In this document: positions 26,243 to 34,875 of the stretch, piece after piece
Layout of the letters: each line of letters starts with the position of its first letter
How positions within the stretch are numbered: position 1 is the first letter of the stretch
Assembly (NCBI RefSeq): GCF_046557615.1
Contig: NZ_JBKIII010000004.1
Coordinates: 62,001-126,000, forward strand
Direction: 5' to 3'
From: Haloferax sp046557615
Lineage (GTDB): Archaea > Halobacteriota > Halobacteria > Halobacteriales > Haloferacaceae
Length of the DNA stretch: 64,000 nt
Program-made: the position numbers and the translations under genes
Notes under the pieces: model-generated
Database searches by the model: none
The model's input: the letters and a program-made list of their open reading frames with translations, nothing else
What the model was told of the DNA's origin: nothing

Positions 26243-27178
26243 ATGTACACATTCTCGCAAATACAGAAAGGGGTCAACCTCGGGCGCTCTAACCCCGCCT
26301 TCTTCGGTCGGGAACTCAATCGGCTGTACTACAGCCGTTTCTCCCAGCGAGAGTTCAATCACCAGGGCACCGATATCGTTGCTGAAGATTGGGACAATCT
26401 CCTCATCCTCGATGCCTGCCGGTACGATCTCTTCGAGCAGCACAGCACCCTCCCCGGTCGCCTCGAATCGCGTCAATCTCGTGGCTCGCACACAGTCGAG
26501 TTCCTCCGAGGCAACTTCACCGACCGCGACCTTCAGGACACGGTGTACGTCAGCGCGAGCCCGCAACTGTACGCCCAACGAGATTCTCTCCGTGCAACGT
26601 TCCACGACGTCATTCACGTCTGGTCTGAGGAAGGGTGGGACCAAACCCACGGGACTGTTCTCCCCGAAACGATGGCAGAATACGCCCTTCGAGCGAGTGA
26701 GAAGTACCCCGACAAGCGGATTATTGTCCACTTTATGCAGCCTCACTACCCATTTATCGGGAGCCCCGAACTCAACTCACGCTCTCCGTTCGAGAGCAGT
26801 GACAAGAAACTCGACATCTGGGCCGAACTGATGATGCGAAAGCGCACGGTTGACCCACAGGTTATCTGGGAAGCCTACCGCGACAATTTGCTTCTCGCTC
26901 TCCCTGTCGTCGAGGAGTTGATGCAGTCGCTTCCGGGCCGAACAGTCGTCACGTCCGACCACGGCAACATGGTCGGCGAACGTGCGTTCCCCATCCCGAT
27001 TCGTGAGTGGGGCCACCCACCGGGCATCCACACGAAAGAACTCGTCACCATTCCGTGGCTGGTCTTCGATAACGGTCAGCGTCGCACGATTACCGAGGGA
27101 ACCCCAATCGATACAGACGAGAGTATCTCGTCGGATGTCGTCACCGACCGGTTAGCCAACCTCGGCTACGTCGAATAA
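26243..27178 (+). CDS. Alkaline-phosphatase-superfamily hydrolase (sulfatase-like, short)
   Basis: A 311-residue enzyme-like protein from the ATG at 26243. An ORF extending to 26111 would add 44 residues with no family character. The first metal Asp is in WDNLLILDACRYDLF, the nucleophile region is probably RGSHTVEFLRGNF (Thr), a substrate-side HFMQPHYPFIG follows, and the second metal site is VTSDHGNMVGE. No formylglycine motif is present. It ends DRLANLGYVE, like the other two superfamily members. Divergent from the beta-helix lipoprotein gene; a role in phosphate-containing glycans is inferred. Confidence 0.82.
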   Translation: MYTFSQIQKGVNLGRSNPAFFGRELNRLYYSRFSQREFNHQGTDIVAEDWDNLLILDACRYDLFEQHSTLPGRLESRQSRGSHTVEFLRGNFTDRDLQDTVYVSASPQLYAQRDSLRATFHDVIHVWSEEGWDQTHGTVLPETMAEYALRASEKYPDKRIIVHFMQPHYPFIGSPELNSRSPFESSDKKLDIWAELMMRKRTVDPQVIWEAYRDNLLLALPVVEELMQSLPGRTVVTSDHGNMVGERAFPIPIREWGHPPGIHTKELVTIPWLVFDNGQRRTITEGTPIDTDESISSDVVTDRLANLGYVE

Positions 27179-27254
27179 CCCCACTTCAACTCGTTTTCTT
27201 CGTCCAGCGGTTCACCCCCGTCGATGTTTTCCTCGCCCGCGTGGGTATTCACGT

Positions 27255-27314
27255 ATGTCTGTACGAGAATCGCTCTCCGAACTCCGAATCATCGACACTC
27301 ACGCACAGTTTAAT
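27255..27314 (+). pseudogene. Possible 5' remnant of an amidohydrolase gene
   Basis: An ATG at 27255 opens SVRESLSELRIIDTHAQFN, which resembles the first strand and metal-binding start of amidohydrolase-family proteins (IIDTHAH). The similarity stops within 20 codons, where the frame runs into the 3' end of the opposing enoyl-CoA hydratase gene. It may be the stub left by a deletion. The match is short and could be chance. Confidence 0.25.
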
Positions 27315-28079
27315 TCACTCGAAGTCCGGACGCCGACCTTCCAAGAACGCCGAGACACCTTCGTGATGTGCCTCTGTGTCGTAGGCCATCGTTTGGGCGT
27401 GGGCCTCGCGTTCGAGACCATCGTTCCACGTGCGCCCGAGGTTGGTGTGAATCGCTTCTTTTGCGAGTGCGAGTGTTTCAGTCGGGCGTGAGGCGAGTGT
27501 CTCGGCCATCTCGTCGACGACCGTATCCAGTTCGCCGTCGCCGACGACTTCGTTCACGATATCGAGTTCGGCCGCGCGTTCTGCCGAGATGAGTTTGCCA
27601 GTGAAAGCGAGTTCTTTCGCGGCGCGCAGACCGACGAGTCGTGGAAGTGTCACAGTCGCGCCAGCGTCGGGGATGAGGCCGACGTTGACGAACGAGGCGG
27701 CAAAGCGTGCTTCTGGCACGGTGTAGGCGAAATCACAGGCGGCGACGAGTGACATCCCTGCACCGACTGCATCACCATTCACGCGCGCGACGACTGGTAC
27801 CGGGGCGGTGAGGATGGCTTCTGCGACGCGCCCGAGCGTTCCTCTGACTCGTTCGTATGCCTCACGGGCGGTTTCGTCACGTTCGGCCATCGCTTGGATG
27901 TCCCCACCCGCGCTGAAGGCGTCGCCGTCACCAGAGACGATGGCCACATCGAAGTCCTCGGAATTCAGTGCTTCGAGCGCCTCAGAGAGTTCGCGGGCAA
28001 CGTCCGCGTTGAAGGCGTTTTTCACCTCGGGTCGGTCGAACGTCACGCGCCGGATGCCGTTCTCGTCTTCGACTCGCAT
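27315..28079 (-). CDS. Enoyl-CoA hydratase/isomerase
   Basis: A 254-residue crotonase-fold enzyme starting at ATG 28079; the ORF extension to 28292 is not family-like. Oxyanion-hole motifs are seen in AFSAGGDIQAMAE and NGDAVGAGMSLVAACDFAY, and the acid/base region in NVGLIPDAGATVTLPRLVG. Here the glutamates of classic hydratases are replaced by Ile-Pro-Asp, so an isomerase such as the ring-1,2-epoxyphenylacetyl-CoA isomerase (PaaG) fits at least as well as a hydratase. Its position next to paaABCD supports that reading. Confidence 0.85.
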   Translation of the reverse strand: MRVEDENGIRRVTFDRPEVKNAFNADVARELSEALEALNSEDFDVAIVSGDGDAFSAGGDIQAMAERDETAREAYERVRGTLGRVAEAILTAPVPVVARVNGDAVGAGMSLVAACDFAYTVPEARFAASFVNVGLIPDAGATVTLPRLVGLRAAKELAFTGKLISAERAAELDIVNEVVGDGELDTVVDEMAETLASRPTETLALAKEAIHTNLGRTWNDGLEREAHAQTMAYDTEAHHEGVSAFLEGRRPDFE

Positions 28080-28111
28080 ATCGATGCCTACACAGAAGGT
28101 GGCTAAATACC

Positions 28112-28750
28112 CTACCCGAACACGGACGAACAGAGCGACGACTGGCCGCGCCGGAGTCGTTCGAGAAACGCCGTCTTGCTGATTCCGAGTTCTTCGGCAA
28201 CTTCGGTGGCAGTGACCGCCTTCGGAATCTCGAAGTATCCCATCTCGTGGGCGACACGGAGGCTCTCGGCTTGCGCGCGCGTCAACCCCCACGCGCGACT
28301 GCGCTGGTCGTCGCCCTCCGACCGGAGTGGATAGACGCGCTGGAGTTGAATCCCAACAGTTTGGCCCGCCGTCTCCATCACGCCACGAAGTACGTCGTAT
28401 CCGACGACGGCCCCGCTCATGGTCGCGCCGCCATCGTGGTAGCGCATGGACTCGACGAGAAATCCAACGTTGACCAGTCTATGGACGACGCAGGGATGCT
28501 TCGACAGACAGCGGTACGTGTAGGCCTTCTCACCGCGAGTGACGTGGAGATATCTGATGTTTGGGTCGTCGTCGAGAACGGTCGAGAGGTGGTCATTTGG
28601 CGGTGCTGAAAAGTGCAAGAGTACGTTGCCGTCACCCCGTAACTGGGGTGCGCTGGCGTCGATAGCGATATCGACCTGTTCGGTCGCCTGCGCGAGTGGA
28701 CAATCGTCTCCTTCGATACGAAATTCAGCGACTAAGCATTCGTCTATCAT
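28112..28750 (-). CDS. Bat-type HTH regulator, likely of the paa genes
   Basis: A 212-residue regulator. The N-terminal sensing domain has a pattern such as PNIRYLHVTRGEKAYTYRCL; the C-terminal HTH_10 has WGLTRAQAESLRVAHEMGYF, followed by EVAEELGISKTAFLERLRRG. It is transcribed divergently from paaA across 117 bp that hold a single central TATATAAA element. It is probably the local activator or repressor of the phenylacetate genes; the ligand, if any, is presumably phenylacetyl-CoA or a derivative (inference). Confidence 0.83.
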   Translation of the reverse strand: MIDECLVAEFRIEGDDCPLAQATEQVDIAIDASAPQLRGDGNVLLHFSAPPNDHLSTVLDDDPNIRYLHVTRGEKAYTYRCLSKHPCVVHRLVNVGFLVESMRYHDGGATMSGAVVGYDVLRGVMETAGQTVGIQLQRVYPLRSEGDDQRSRAWGLTRAQAESLRVAHEMGYFEIPKAVTATEVAEELGISKTAFLERLRRGQSSLCSSVFG

Positions 28751-28800
28751 CGTATTTTGCCGCGACTAAGCTCACCCTAACCCGATAGTTCGACGACATC

Positions 28801-28808
28801 ATATATAA
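28801..28808. promoter_or_regulatory. Shared TATA element between the regulator and paaA
   Basis: ATATATAA is the only strong TATA-like element in the 117-bp divergent region. It lies 60 nt before the paaA ATG and 51 nt before the regulator start, giving both transcripts leaders of roughly 20-35 nt. Confidence 0.5.
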
Positions 28809-28867
28809 AGGCAGTCTATGGACTGGCCAATCGGTAAGTGGTTATCAATGATAGTTTATCGTAGACA

Positions 28868-29809
28868 ATGGACCTCGAAACTGTCAAAGAACTCGCCGGA
28901 CCGCGGCGCTTCTCTCCGAAGGACGACATGCCCGAGGAGTACCGCAAGGCGGCGACTCGGATGATTCAGTTCCACGCGAACAGCGAAGTCATGGGTGGCT
29001 ACCTCGAAAAGCCGTTTATCCGCCAAGCGCCCAGCATCGACCGCAAACTTGCGTTCTCCGCGAAGGTGCAGGACGAAATCGGCCACGCGCAGTTGCTCTA
29101 CCGTGCGGCCGAATCACTCGGCGTCAAGACCCGCGACGAGATGCTTGACGAACTCGCAGCGGGCGAAGGAAAGTTCCTGAACTGCTTCCACTACCCGATG
29201 GAGTCGTGGCACGAAGTGCCGATGATTGCGTTCTTCGTCGATGGCGCGGCGATGCACCGACAAGTGACGCTCAAGCAGACGTCGTGGCAGCCCTACGCGC
29301 ACGCGATGGACAAGGTGTGTTTCGAAGAGGGCTTCCACGTCAAGCACGGGGAGTCCATCCTCTCCGAACTGATGAACGGCTCGAAGGCAACACAAGAGAA
29401 GACGCAAGCCGCCTTCGAGAAGTGGTGGCCACGCATCATCCAGTTCTTCGGCCCCACCAACGACAAGTCCGTCCACAACAACTTCGCCCAACAGGTCGGC
29501 CTGAAGATGAAGTCGAACGACGAGCTTCGTGACACGTTCCTCGAAACCTACGTCCCAAAAGCCGAGAAGTACGGATTGGTCGTCCCTGAGTACCCACGCA
29601 TCGAGTACGACGAGGACGAACAGACCTACCACGTCAACGAAGACGACCTCGACTGGGACGAGTTCTGGACCATCGCGAAGAACTCCTCGGACGGAAGCCA
29701 CGAACAGATTGGAACGCGCGCTCGCGCCCAAGAGGCAGTCGAGTGGGTCCGCGAATCCATGGCTGGCTGGGAACAGTCGTCGAACACCACGCCACAGGCA
29801 GCAGACTAA
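28868..29809 (+). CDS. paaA: 1,2-phenylacetyl-CoA epoxidase, catalytic subunit PaaA
   Basis: A 313-residue catalytic subunit of the phenylacetyl-CoA monooxygenase, a diiron enzyme that epoxidises the aromatic ring of phenylacetyl-CoA in the aerobic phenylacetate pathway. Ferritin-like helices carry the metal ligands: FHANSEVMGGYLE, KVQDEIGHAQLLYRAAE (ExxH), and FEEGFHVKHGESIL (second E and H). Length is that of the family. It heads the operon paaA-paaB-paaC-paaD-zinc ribbon with gaps of 3 nt or less, or overlaps. Confidence 0.95.
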   Translation: MDLETVKELAGPRRFSPKDDMPEEYRKAATRMIQFHANSEVMGGYLEKPFIRQAPSIDRKLAFSAKVQDEIGHAQLLYRAAESLGVKTRDEMLDELAAGEGKFLNCFHYPMESWHEVPMIAFFVDGAAMHRQVTLKQTSWQPYAHAMDKVCFEEGFHVKHGESILSELMNGSKATQEKTQAAFEKWWPRIIQFFGPTNDKSVHNNFAQQVGLKMKSNDELRDTFLETYVPKAEKYGLVVPEYPRIEYDEDEQTYHVNEDDLDWDEFWTIAKNSSDGSHEQIGTRARAQEAVEWVRESMAGWEQSSNTTPQAAD

Positions 29810-29812
29810 ACC

Positions 29813-30127
29813 ATGATTTGGGAAGTATTCAGACAGGACAAACCGGGCGATTACCACAAACACTGTGGGAACGTCCACGCACCAGACCGCGAGATGGCAC
29901 TCCAGTTCGCGGCGATTCAGCACGGTCGGCGGATGCGAACGCACAGTCTGTGGGTCGTCCCACAGGATGAAGTCGGCGAAATCAGCGCCGACGAAGCGAA
30001 CTTCGGCGGCTCGACCGACAAGACCTACCGCTGGGCGACGTCGTACACCGACATCGAAGCGGCGGCCCCCGAAGTCGCAGACAGCGAACGAGAACAGGCA
30101 GAACACGAAGTCGAGGTAGACAGCTAA
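29813..30127 (+). CDS. paaB: 1,2-phenylacetyl-CoA epoxidase subunit PaaB
   Basis: A 104-residue accessory subunit of the phenylacetyl-CoA epoxidase. It opens MIWEVFRQDKPGDYHKHCGN and contains the family segment APDREMALQFAAIQHGRR followed by LWVVPQDEVGEI. PaaB bridges PaaAC heterodimers in the complex. It starts 3 nt after the paaA stop and is followed by paaC one base later. The last 20 residues are acidic, a halophilic addition. Confidence 0.93.
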   Translation: MIWEVFRQDKPGDYHKHCGNVHAPDREMALQFAAIQHGRRMRTHSLWVVPQDEVGEISADEANFGGSTDKTYRWATSYTDIEAAAPEVADSEREQAEHEVEVDS

Positions 30128-30128
30128 G

Positions 30129-30953
30129 ATGGCGAAGATTCAACCAGAAGACCTCACCGACACCCAACAGGCCGCACTCGAAGAACTCCTGTTCCGCCTC
30201 GCCGACGACGAGTACGTACAGGGCGAACGCCTCATCGAGTGGCAAATCTACGCGCCGACGCTCGAATCGGACCTCGCGCTCGCGAACATCGCACAGGACG
30301 AGTTCGGCCACGCGCGGCTGTGGTACGACCTCCTGCAAGAACTCGGCTACTCCGAAGCAGAAGTTCTCTGGAAACGCCCTGCCGACGACTTCCGACACAG
30401 CACGCTCGTCGAACTCCCCTTCGAGGAGGGAGACTGGGCAGACGTTATCCTCCGAGGCTATCTCTACGATGCCGCCGAGCGCCTTCGTCTCGAATCGCTC
30501 CTCGAGACGAGCTACGCACCGCTCGCAGACCGCGTTGGTAAGGCACTCAGCGAGGAACGCTATCACCTCGAAAACGCACAGAACTGGCTCGACCGCCTCT
30601 GTGAAGGCGACGGCGAGAGCCGAGAACGCGTCCAGACAGCCCTCGACCGCTTGTTCCCTCACGCGCTCTCGCTCTTTGCTGAGCCTGAGTACGAAGACGA
30701 ACTCATGGATGCTGGGTTCCAGACGGTTTCGACGTACGACCTCGAAATCGAGTGGCTCGACACCGTGATTCCGTACCTCGAATCGCTCGGTCTCGACGTT
30801 CCGGACCCTGACGAAGTCGAACGCCCGACTGCCCGTGGACGCGATGGAAGCCACACCGAACACTGGGACGTGTTGGCCGAGGACTTCCGCCGCACGTACC
30901 ACGAAATCGACGAGCCCGAGCCTGCGAGAATCGGCAGGGAGCGCAAGGCATGA
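30129..30953 (+). CDS. paaC: 1,2-phenylacetyl-CoA epoxidase subunit PaaC
   Basis: A 274-residue structural subunit with the same ferritin-like fold as PaaA. Visible are the helix LADDEYVQGERLIEWQIYAP and the family segment IAQDEFGHARLWYDLLQELG, where metal-site residues are only partly kept as usual for PaaC. It forms the stable PaaAC core. Its 3' end overlaps paaD by 4 nt, indicating translational coupling. Confidence 0.93.
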   Translation: MAKIQPEDLTDTQQAALEELLFRLADDEYVQGERLIEWQIYAPTLESDLALANIAQDEFGHARLWYDLLQELGYSEAEVLWKRPADDFRHSTLVELPFEEGDWADVILRGYLYDAAERLRLESLLETSYAPLADRVGKALSEERYHLENAQNWLDRLCEGDGESRERVQTALDRLFPHALSLFAEPEYEDELMDAGFQTVSTYDLEIEWLDTVIPYLESLGLDVPDPDEVERPTARGRDGSHTEHWDVLAEDFRRTYHEIDEPEPARIGRERKA

Positions 30954-31381
30954 GTACCGAGGAGTCTTCCGGAACGGCGTGTGGGTACACCGAGTACGTA
31001 GACGGTGACGTTCCCGAGGAATACCCCAAGACCGGCGAGGGTGCAACGGGCACCGAAGCGAAGATTTGGGAAGCCCTCTACGAAATCGAGGACCCGGAGA
31101 TGCCTGTCAGTATCGTGGACCTTGGTCTCATCTACGACGTTCGCGTCACCGAAACCGAAGACGACGACGGCGAAGCCGCGACTCTCGGTATCGTCGAGAT
31201 GACGCTTACGTACACTGGTTGTCCCGCTCGTGACTACATCACGAACGACGTGCAGTGTGCCATCCTCTCGTCAGGTGTCGACGAGGCGTCCGTTCGACTC
31301 CGCTTTACGCCCGAATGGACCGTCAGTATGGTCACCGAAAACGGTCGTAAGGCGCTCCGCGAATTCGGGTTGAGTGTATGA
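30950..31381 (+). CDS. paaD: PaaD, MIP18/DUF59 domain part
   Basis: A 143-residue protein with the DUF59 (MIP18) domain of PaaD, thought to help assemble the iron cofactor of the epoxidase. Marks are IWEALYEIEDPEMPVSIVDL, GLIYDVRV and MTLTYTGCPARDYITNDV, including the conserved cysteine. Bacterial PaaD carries a C-terminal zinc ribbon after this domain; here the chain ends at EFGLSV and the ribbon is encoded by the next, overlapping gene. Confidence 0.92.
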   Translation: MSTEESSGTACGYTEYVDGDVPEEYPKTGEGATGTEAKIWEALYEIEDPEMPVSIVDLGLIYDVRVTETEDDDGEAATLGIVEMTLTYTGCPARDYITNDVQCAILSSGVDEASVRLRFTPEWTVSMVTENGRKALREFGLSV

Positions 31382-31548
31382 TGCGCCGTTTCGACCCCAG
31401 CACCGAGACGACGGGTGACACCACGGGGGCAGAATGTCCCTACTGTGGTTCGACTGATACCGTCCGCGAACACCCCAAAGGTCCGGGGCTGTGCCGCTCG
31501 ATGCACTTCTGCAACGAGTGTCTCGAGCCCTTCCAGCGGTTCGAGTAA
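31378..31548 (+). CDS. Separate zinc-ribbon piece of PaaD
   Basis: A 56-codon gene (55 residues if the second ATG at 31381 is used) whose start overlaps the paaD stop as ATGATG. The product contains CPYCGST followed later by LCRSMHFCNECLEPFQRF, a CxxC...C...CxxC zinc ribbon matching the C-terminal domain of one-piece bacterial PaaD. Haloarchaea thus split PaaD into two subunits, probably acting together in cofactor insertion. No paaE reductase follows. Confidence 0.88.
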   Translation: MMRRFDPSTETTGDTTGAECPYCGSTDTVREHPKGPGLCRSMHFCNECLEPFQRFE

Positions 31549-31690
31549 CCGCGTTTCGAGGTCCTCTTTCCTGCGCCCGTAGCAATCTTGGAGAGCGGCG
31601 GCGCTCTGAGACGCCCAACGCGCCGCTACGATGCACACAGCGATTCGCTCGAAAACAAAAGCCAATCGAATACGGAAGGAGGGGCCTGCG

Positions 31691-33142
31691 TCAGCGGATG
31701 TTGATGTTGACGTTCTTTGCCTGCGTGAACTCGCGGACGGCTTCGAGACCCTGCTCGCGGCCGTGGCCACTCTGTTTCGTCCCGCCGAATGGCGTCTGTG
31801 GGAACGTCACCGGGTACTCGTTGACGCTAACCATCCCGTAGTCCAGTCCGTCCGCGACCTAGTGGGCGCGGGAGAGGTTGTTCGTCCAGATACCGGCGAG
31901 CAGGCCGTACGGCGAGTCGTTGGCGATCTCGATTGGGTCGTCGTCCTCATCGAACTCGATGACGGAGAGAACTGGACCGAAGATTTCCTCGCGGGCGACG
32001 GTCATGTCGTTCGTTACGTCTGTCAGGACGGTCGGTTCGACGAAGTAGCCCATTTCTTTGTCTTCTGGGATGCCGCCGCCACAGGCAACTGTTGCGCCTT
32101 CCTCGACACCGATGTTGATGTACTCCAGTACGTCTTCGCGGTGTTCTTTGCTCACGACCGGACCCATGCGGGCGTCGTCGTCGATACCGGAACCGAGCGG
32201 CGTCGATTGTGCGCCTGCGACGACTTTCTCGACTAACTCGTCGGCCACGTCTTCGTGGACGAGGAGTCGAGAGCCCGCCCAGCACATCTGCCCCGCGTTC
32301 ATGAAGATGCCGTAGTGGACGCCGCGAGCGACTGCATCGAGGTCAGCGTCGGAGAAGACGACGTGTGGGCCTTTCCCACCGAGTTCGAGCGTCACGCCCG
32401 TCACGTTGGCGGCGGCGGCGGCCATGACGTGCGTGCCGACGCCCGTACTACCGGTGAAAGTGACGTGTTCCACCTCGGAATGGGAAGCGAGTGCGGAACC
32501 TGCCTCGGACCCGCTACCGGGGACGACGTTAACGACGCCATCTGGGAGCCCTGCTTCTTCGGCGGCGATACCGTAGTAGAGTGCGGAGAGCGGCGTTTGA
32601 CTCGATGGTTTGACCACAGCAGTGTTGCCGCAGGCCAGTGCAGGTGCAATGCTTCGCCCTGCGAGTTGGAACGGGTAGTTCCACGGGACGATGTGGCCAG
32701 TGACACCGAGGGGTTCGCGCGTCGTGAAGTTCACGCGGTCACCGGGGACAGGGTTGTAGTCGCCTGTGAGTTTGTCCGTCCATCCGGCGAAGTAGCGGAA
32801 GGTATCGATGACCATCTGAACTTCCATGCCCGCTTCGAACGGTGTCTTGCCGTTATCGTGGGATTCGACGAGCGTAATCTCGTCTTTGCGTTCTTCGATG
32901 GCGTCGGCCATCGAGTGAAGTTTGGCACGGCGCGTTCCAGGGTCCATGGTTCGCCACTCACTTCCGCGGGCGGTAGCAGCAGACGCAGCGGCGACGGCCG
33001 CATCCACGTCACGTTCGTCGGCGCGCGCAACTTCCGCATACGGCTCTTCGGTTGCCGGGTCGAGGGTCTCGATGAACTCGCCCGATTTGCTGTCTACCCA
33101 GTCGCCGTCAATGTAGAGACTCGTTGGACCGCGATATTCCAT
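31691..33142 (-). pseudogene. Aldehyde dehydrogenase interrupted by an in-frame TAG
   Basis: The full reading frame spans 484 codons, normal for NAD(P)-dependent aldehyde dehydrogenases. Catalytic residues lie upstream of the interruption: Asn155 (PWNYPFQ), Glu253 (TLELGGKGP) and Cys287 (NAGQMCWAG). At codon 428 an amber codon (complement of 31859-31861) ends translation after NNLSRAH. The same frame then continues without a break through VADGLDYGMVSVNEYP, TPFGGTKQSGHGREQG and a final NINIR to TGA at 31691. The lost 55 residues include the conserved FGG-K-SG-GRE segment. In this cluster the enzyme would correspond to the ALDH domain of PaaZ. Confidence 0.85.
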
Positions 33143-33235
33143 TCTGGATAGACTATTCGACCCCGATTATTAATCATTATTGGTTACTCAAAAACGAGAT
33201 GACACGTCGAAGTAACACGATTCGGTTTTCACTGA

Positions 33236-33619
33236 CTAGCCGGTTTTGTATACACCACGAGCATCGGCGATGTGTGTCCCGTCTTCGGCGTAGACTGCGA
33301 CATCGACGGTTCCAACGTCCCCACCGAGGCGGACGACCTCTGCTTCAGCAGAGAGGTCGCCTTGGCCCGCGTTCAGGTAGTCGATTCGCATGTCGATAGT
33401 CGGGACAGGTTTCTCGACGAGGCTCACGAGCGCCGCGCCGCCAACTGTGTCAGCCAAGGTAAACGTCACACCACCATGTGCCATCAGCCGGTCCGCGTTC
33501 CACGAGAGTTCTTCTCGAAGTTCGAGTCTTCCTGTCGCGTGACCATCTTCTACTTTTGTGAGTTCGATGCCCAGCAAGTCCGCAAAGGGCATCTCCTCGA
33601 AAAACGCCTCGATATCCAT
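33236..33619 (-). CDS. Hotdog-fold thioesterase (PaaI-like)
   Basis: A 127-residue acyl-CoA thioesterase of the PaaI type. The active-site stretch is NADRLMAHGGVTFTLADTVGG, where AHGG and the following Asp are typical. PaaI-type enzymes release CoA from dead-end ring-hydroxylated phenylacetyl-CoA products. A second, divergent PaaI-like gene lies at 35441-35848. It sits between the ALDH and luciferase-like genes, all on the minus strand. Confidence 0.85.
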   Translation of the reverse strand: MDIEAFFEEMPFADLLGIELTKVEDGHATGRLELREELSWNADRLMAHGGVTFTLADTVGGAALVSLVEKPVPTIDMRIDYLNAGQGDLSAEAEVVRLGGDVGTVDVAVYAEDGTHIADARGVYKTG

Positions 33620-33713
33620 AGTACTCTCTCTCAGGGAGTTGGTAAGTTGGTTTCGCCGAAGTGGTCGAAAGTGAATATTTTCACGGAATTTTCACGGAAG
33701 GTTCAGTGACCTG

Positions 33714-34718
33714 TCACTCGAAATGTGGGACGACGTCGTCACCGAGTCGTTCGATACACGCGAGTTGTTCGGCGGTGCCGACGCCGGGGTGGTACGTGCG
33801 GAAGATGAAGTGGATATCGTCGCCAAGTGCGTCGCGGTAGCGTTCGAGTCCCTCGATGACGTCCTCGGACGTGCCGTAGATTGCCTGCTCGCGGAGTTCG
33901 GCGACTCGCTCGTCGGAGAGTTCCGATACCGACTCACCCGAGAATATCTCGGCGTACCGGCGTTGGAGGTAGAGGTATCCGTCTCGCATCGTCTCCCACG
34001 CGTCTTCTTTCGAGTCGCCGACGAAACCGTGTTGGAGAACGTAGATGGTGAAATCGCCATCGAGGCCTTCCGATTCACGGACGTTCCGGATATCTTCGAC
34101 TCGCTTCTTCACGCCGTCGATAGAGAGCGACGATGGGGCACACCATGCATCCGCAGTACGTGCTGCACGTCTGACTGCAGGTTTCGCGCTCCCGCCGAGC
34201 ATGATTGGAATTTCACGAGCGGGTTTCGGCGTGACGTCCACACCAGTCGCACCCTCGTGAAACGGTGATTCGTGAGAAATCGGTCCGTCACTCCACGAAT
34301 CTCGAAGGAGGTCGAGCATGTCTGCGAGTCGCTCGACGCGCTCGTCTTGCGGAACACCAAACGCCTCGAATTCGCGTGGATTCGACCCGATTGCGAGTCC
34401 GAGCGTCAGCCTCCCGTCGGCGAGCAAGTCCACGGTAGCCGCATCCTCAGCGAGTCGAATCGGATTGTAGAGTGGGCCAAGCGCGATACACGACCCGATT
34501 TCGATGTTCTCAGTGACGGCGGCGAGTGCGCCGAGAGAGGGCATCGTCGCAGAGAGGTAACCGTCGTCGAGAAAATGGTGTTCCGAGACCCACGCACTCG
34601 CGAGGCCTGACTGGTCGATGGCGCGCCCGAGTGTGAGCATCTCGTCGTAGAGGTCTGCCATCGGTCGGTCGTCGTCAGGCCGTCGCTGACACGTGAAGAG
34701 ACCCGTTCCGATATCCAT
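33714..34718 (-). CDS. LLM-class flavin-dependent oxidoreductase
   Basis: A 334-residue luciferase-like monooxygenase or F420/FMN-dependent oxidoreductase with a TIM-barrel fold. Evidence: SAWVSEHHFLDDGYLSATMP near the start, EIGSCIALGPLYNPIRLAED, LTLGLAIGSNPREFEAFG and IPIMLGGSAKPAVRRAARTA. Length is typical. The substrate is unknown; it may act in the degradation of aromatic or alkyl compounds handled by this cluster. Confidence 0.85.
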   Translation of the reverse strand: MDIGTGLFTCQRRPDDDRPMADLYDEMLTLGRAIDQSGLASAWVSEHHFLDDGYLSATMPSLGALAAVTENIEIGSCIALGPLYNPIRLAEDAATVDLLADGRLTLGLAIGSNPREFEAFGVPQDERVERLADMLDLLRDSWSDGPISHESPFHEGATGVDVTPKPAREIPIMLGGSAKPAVRRAARTADAWCAPSSLSIDGVKKRVEDIRNVRESEGLDGDFTIYVLQHGFVGDSKEDAWETMRDGYLYLQRRYAEIFSGESVSELSDERVAELREQAIYGTSEDVIEGLERYRDALGDDIHFIFRTYHPGVGTAEQLACIERLGDDVVPHFE

Positions 34719-34875
34719 GGCTGTCCGTCACAACCTCGAGTATTAATGGTTAGGAACAGCGAAGTAGACTGGTCCGCCGCTTCAACTGAGAGAGTACCAC
34801 GACGAGTACGACCAGAAAAGCCCCAAAGACGTGCTTTTCATCCGTGATGGGCGACTCAACTTGCAGTTCTTGGGT

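Noticed and set aside
29114..30106. 330-codon minus-strand frame opposite paaAB
   Set aside because: Shadow of the well-supported paa genes; no recognisable domain.
31859..31861. Amber codon as a pyrrolysine site
   Set aside because: No tRNA-Pyl or PylS is visible, no pyrrolysine use is known in Haloferax-like archaea, and ALDH enzymes do not need it. A nonsense mutation or sequence error is simpler.
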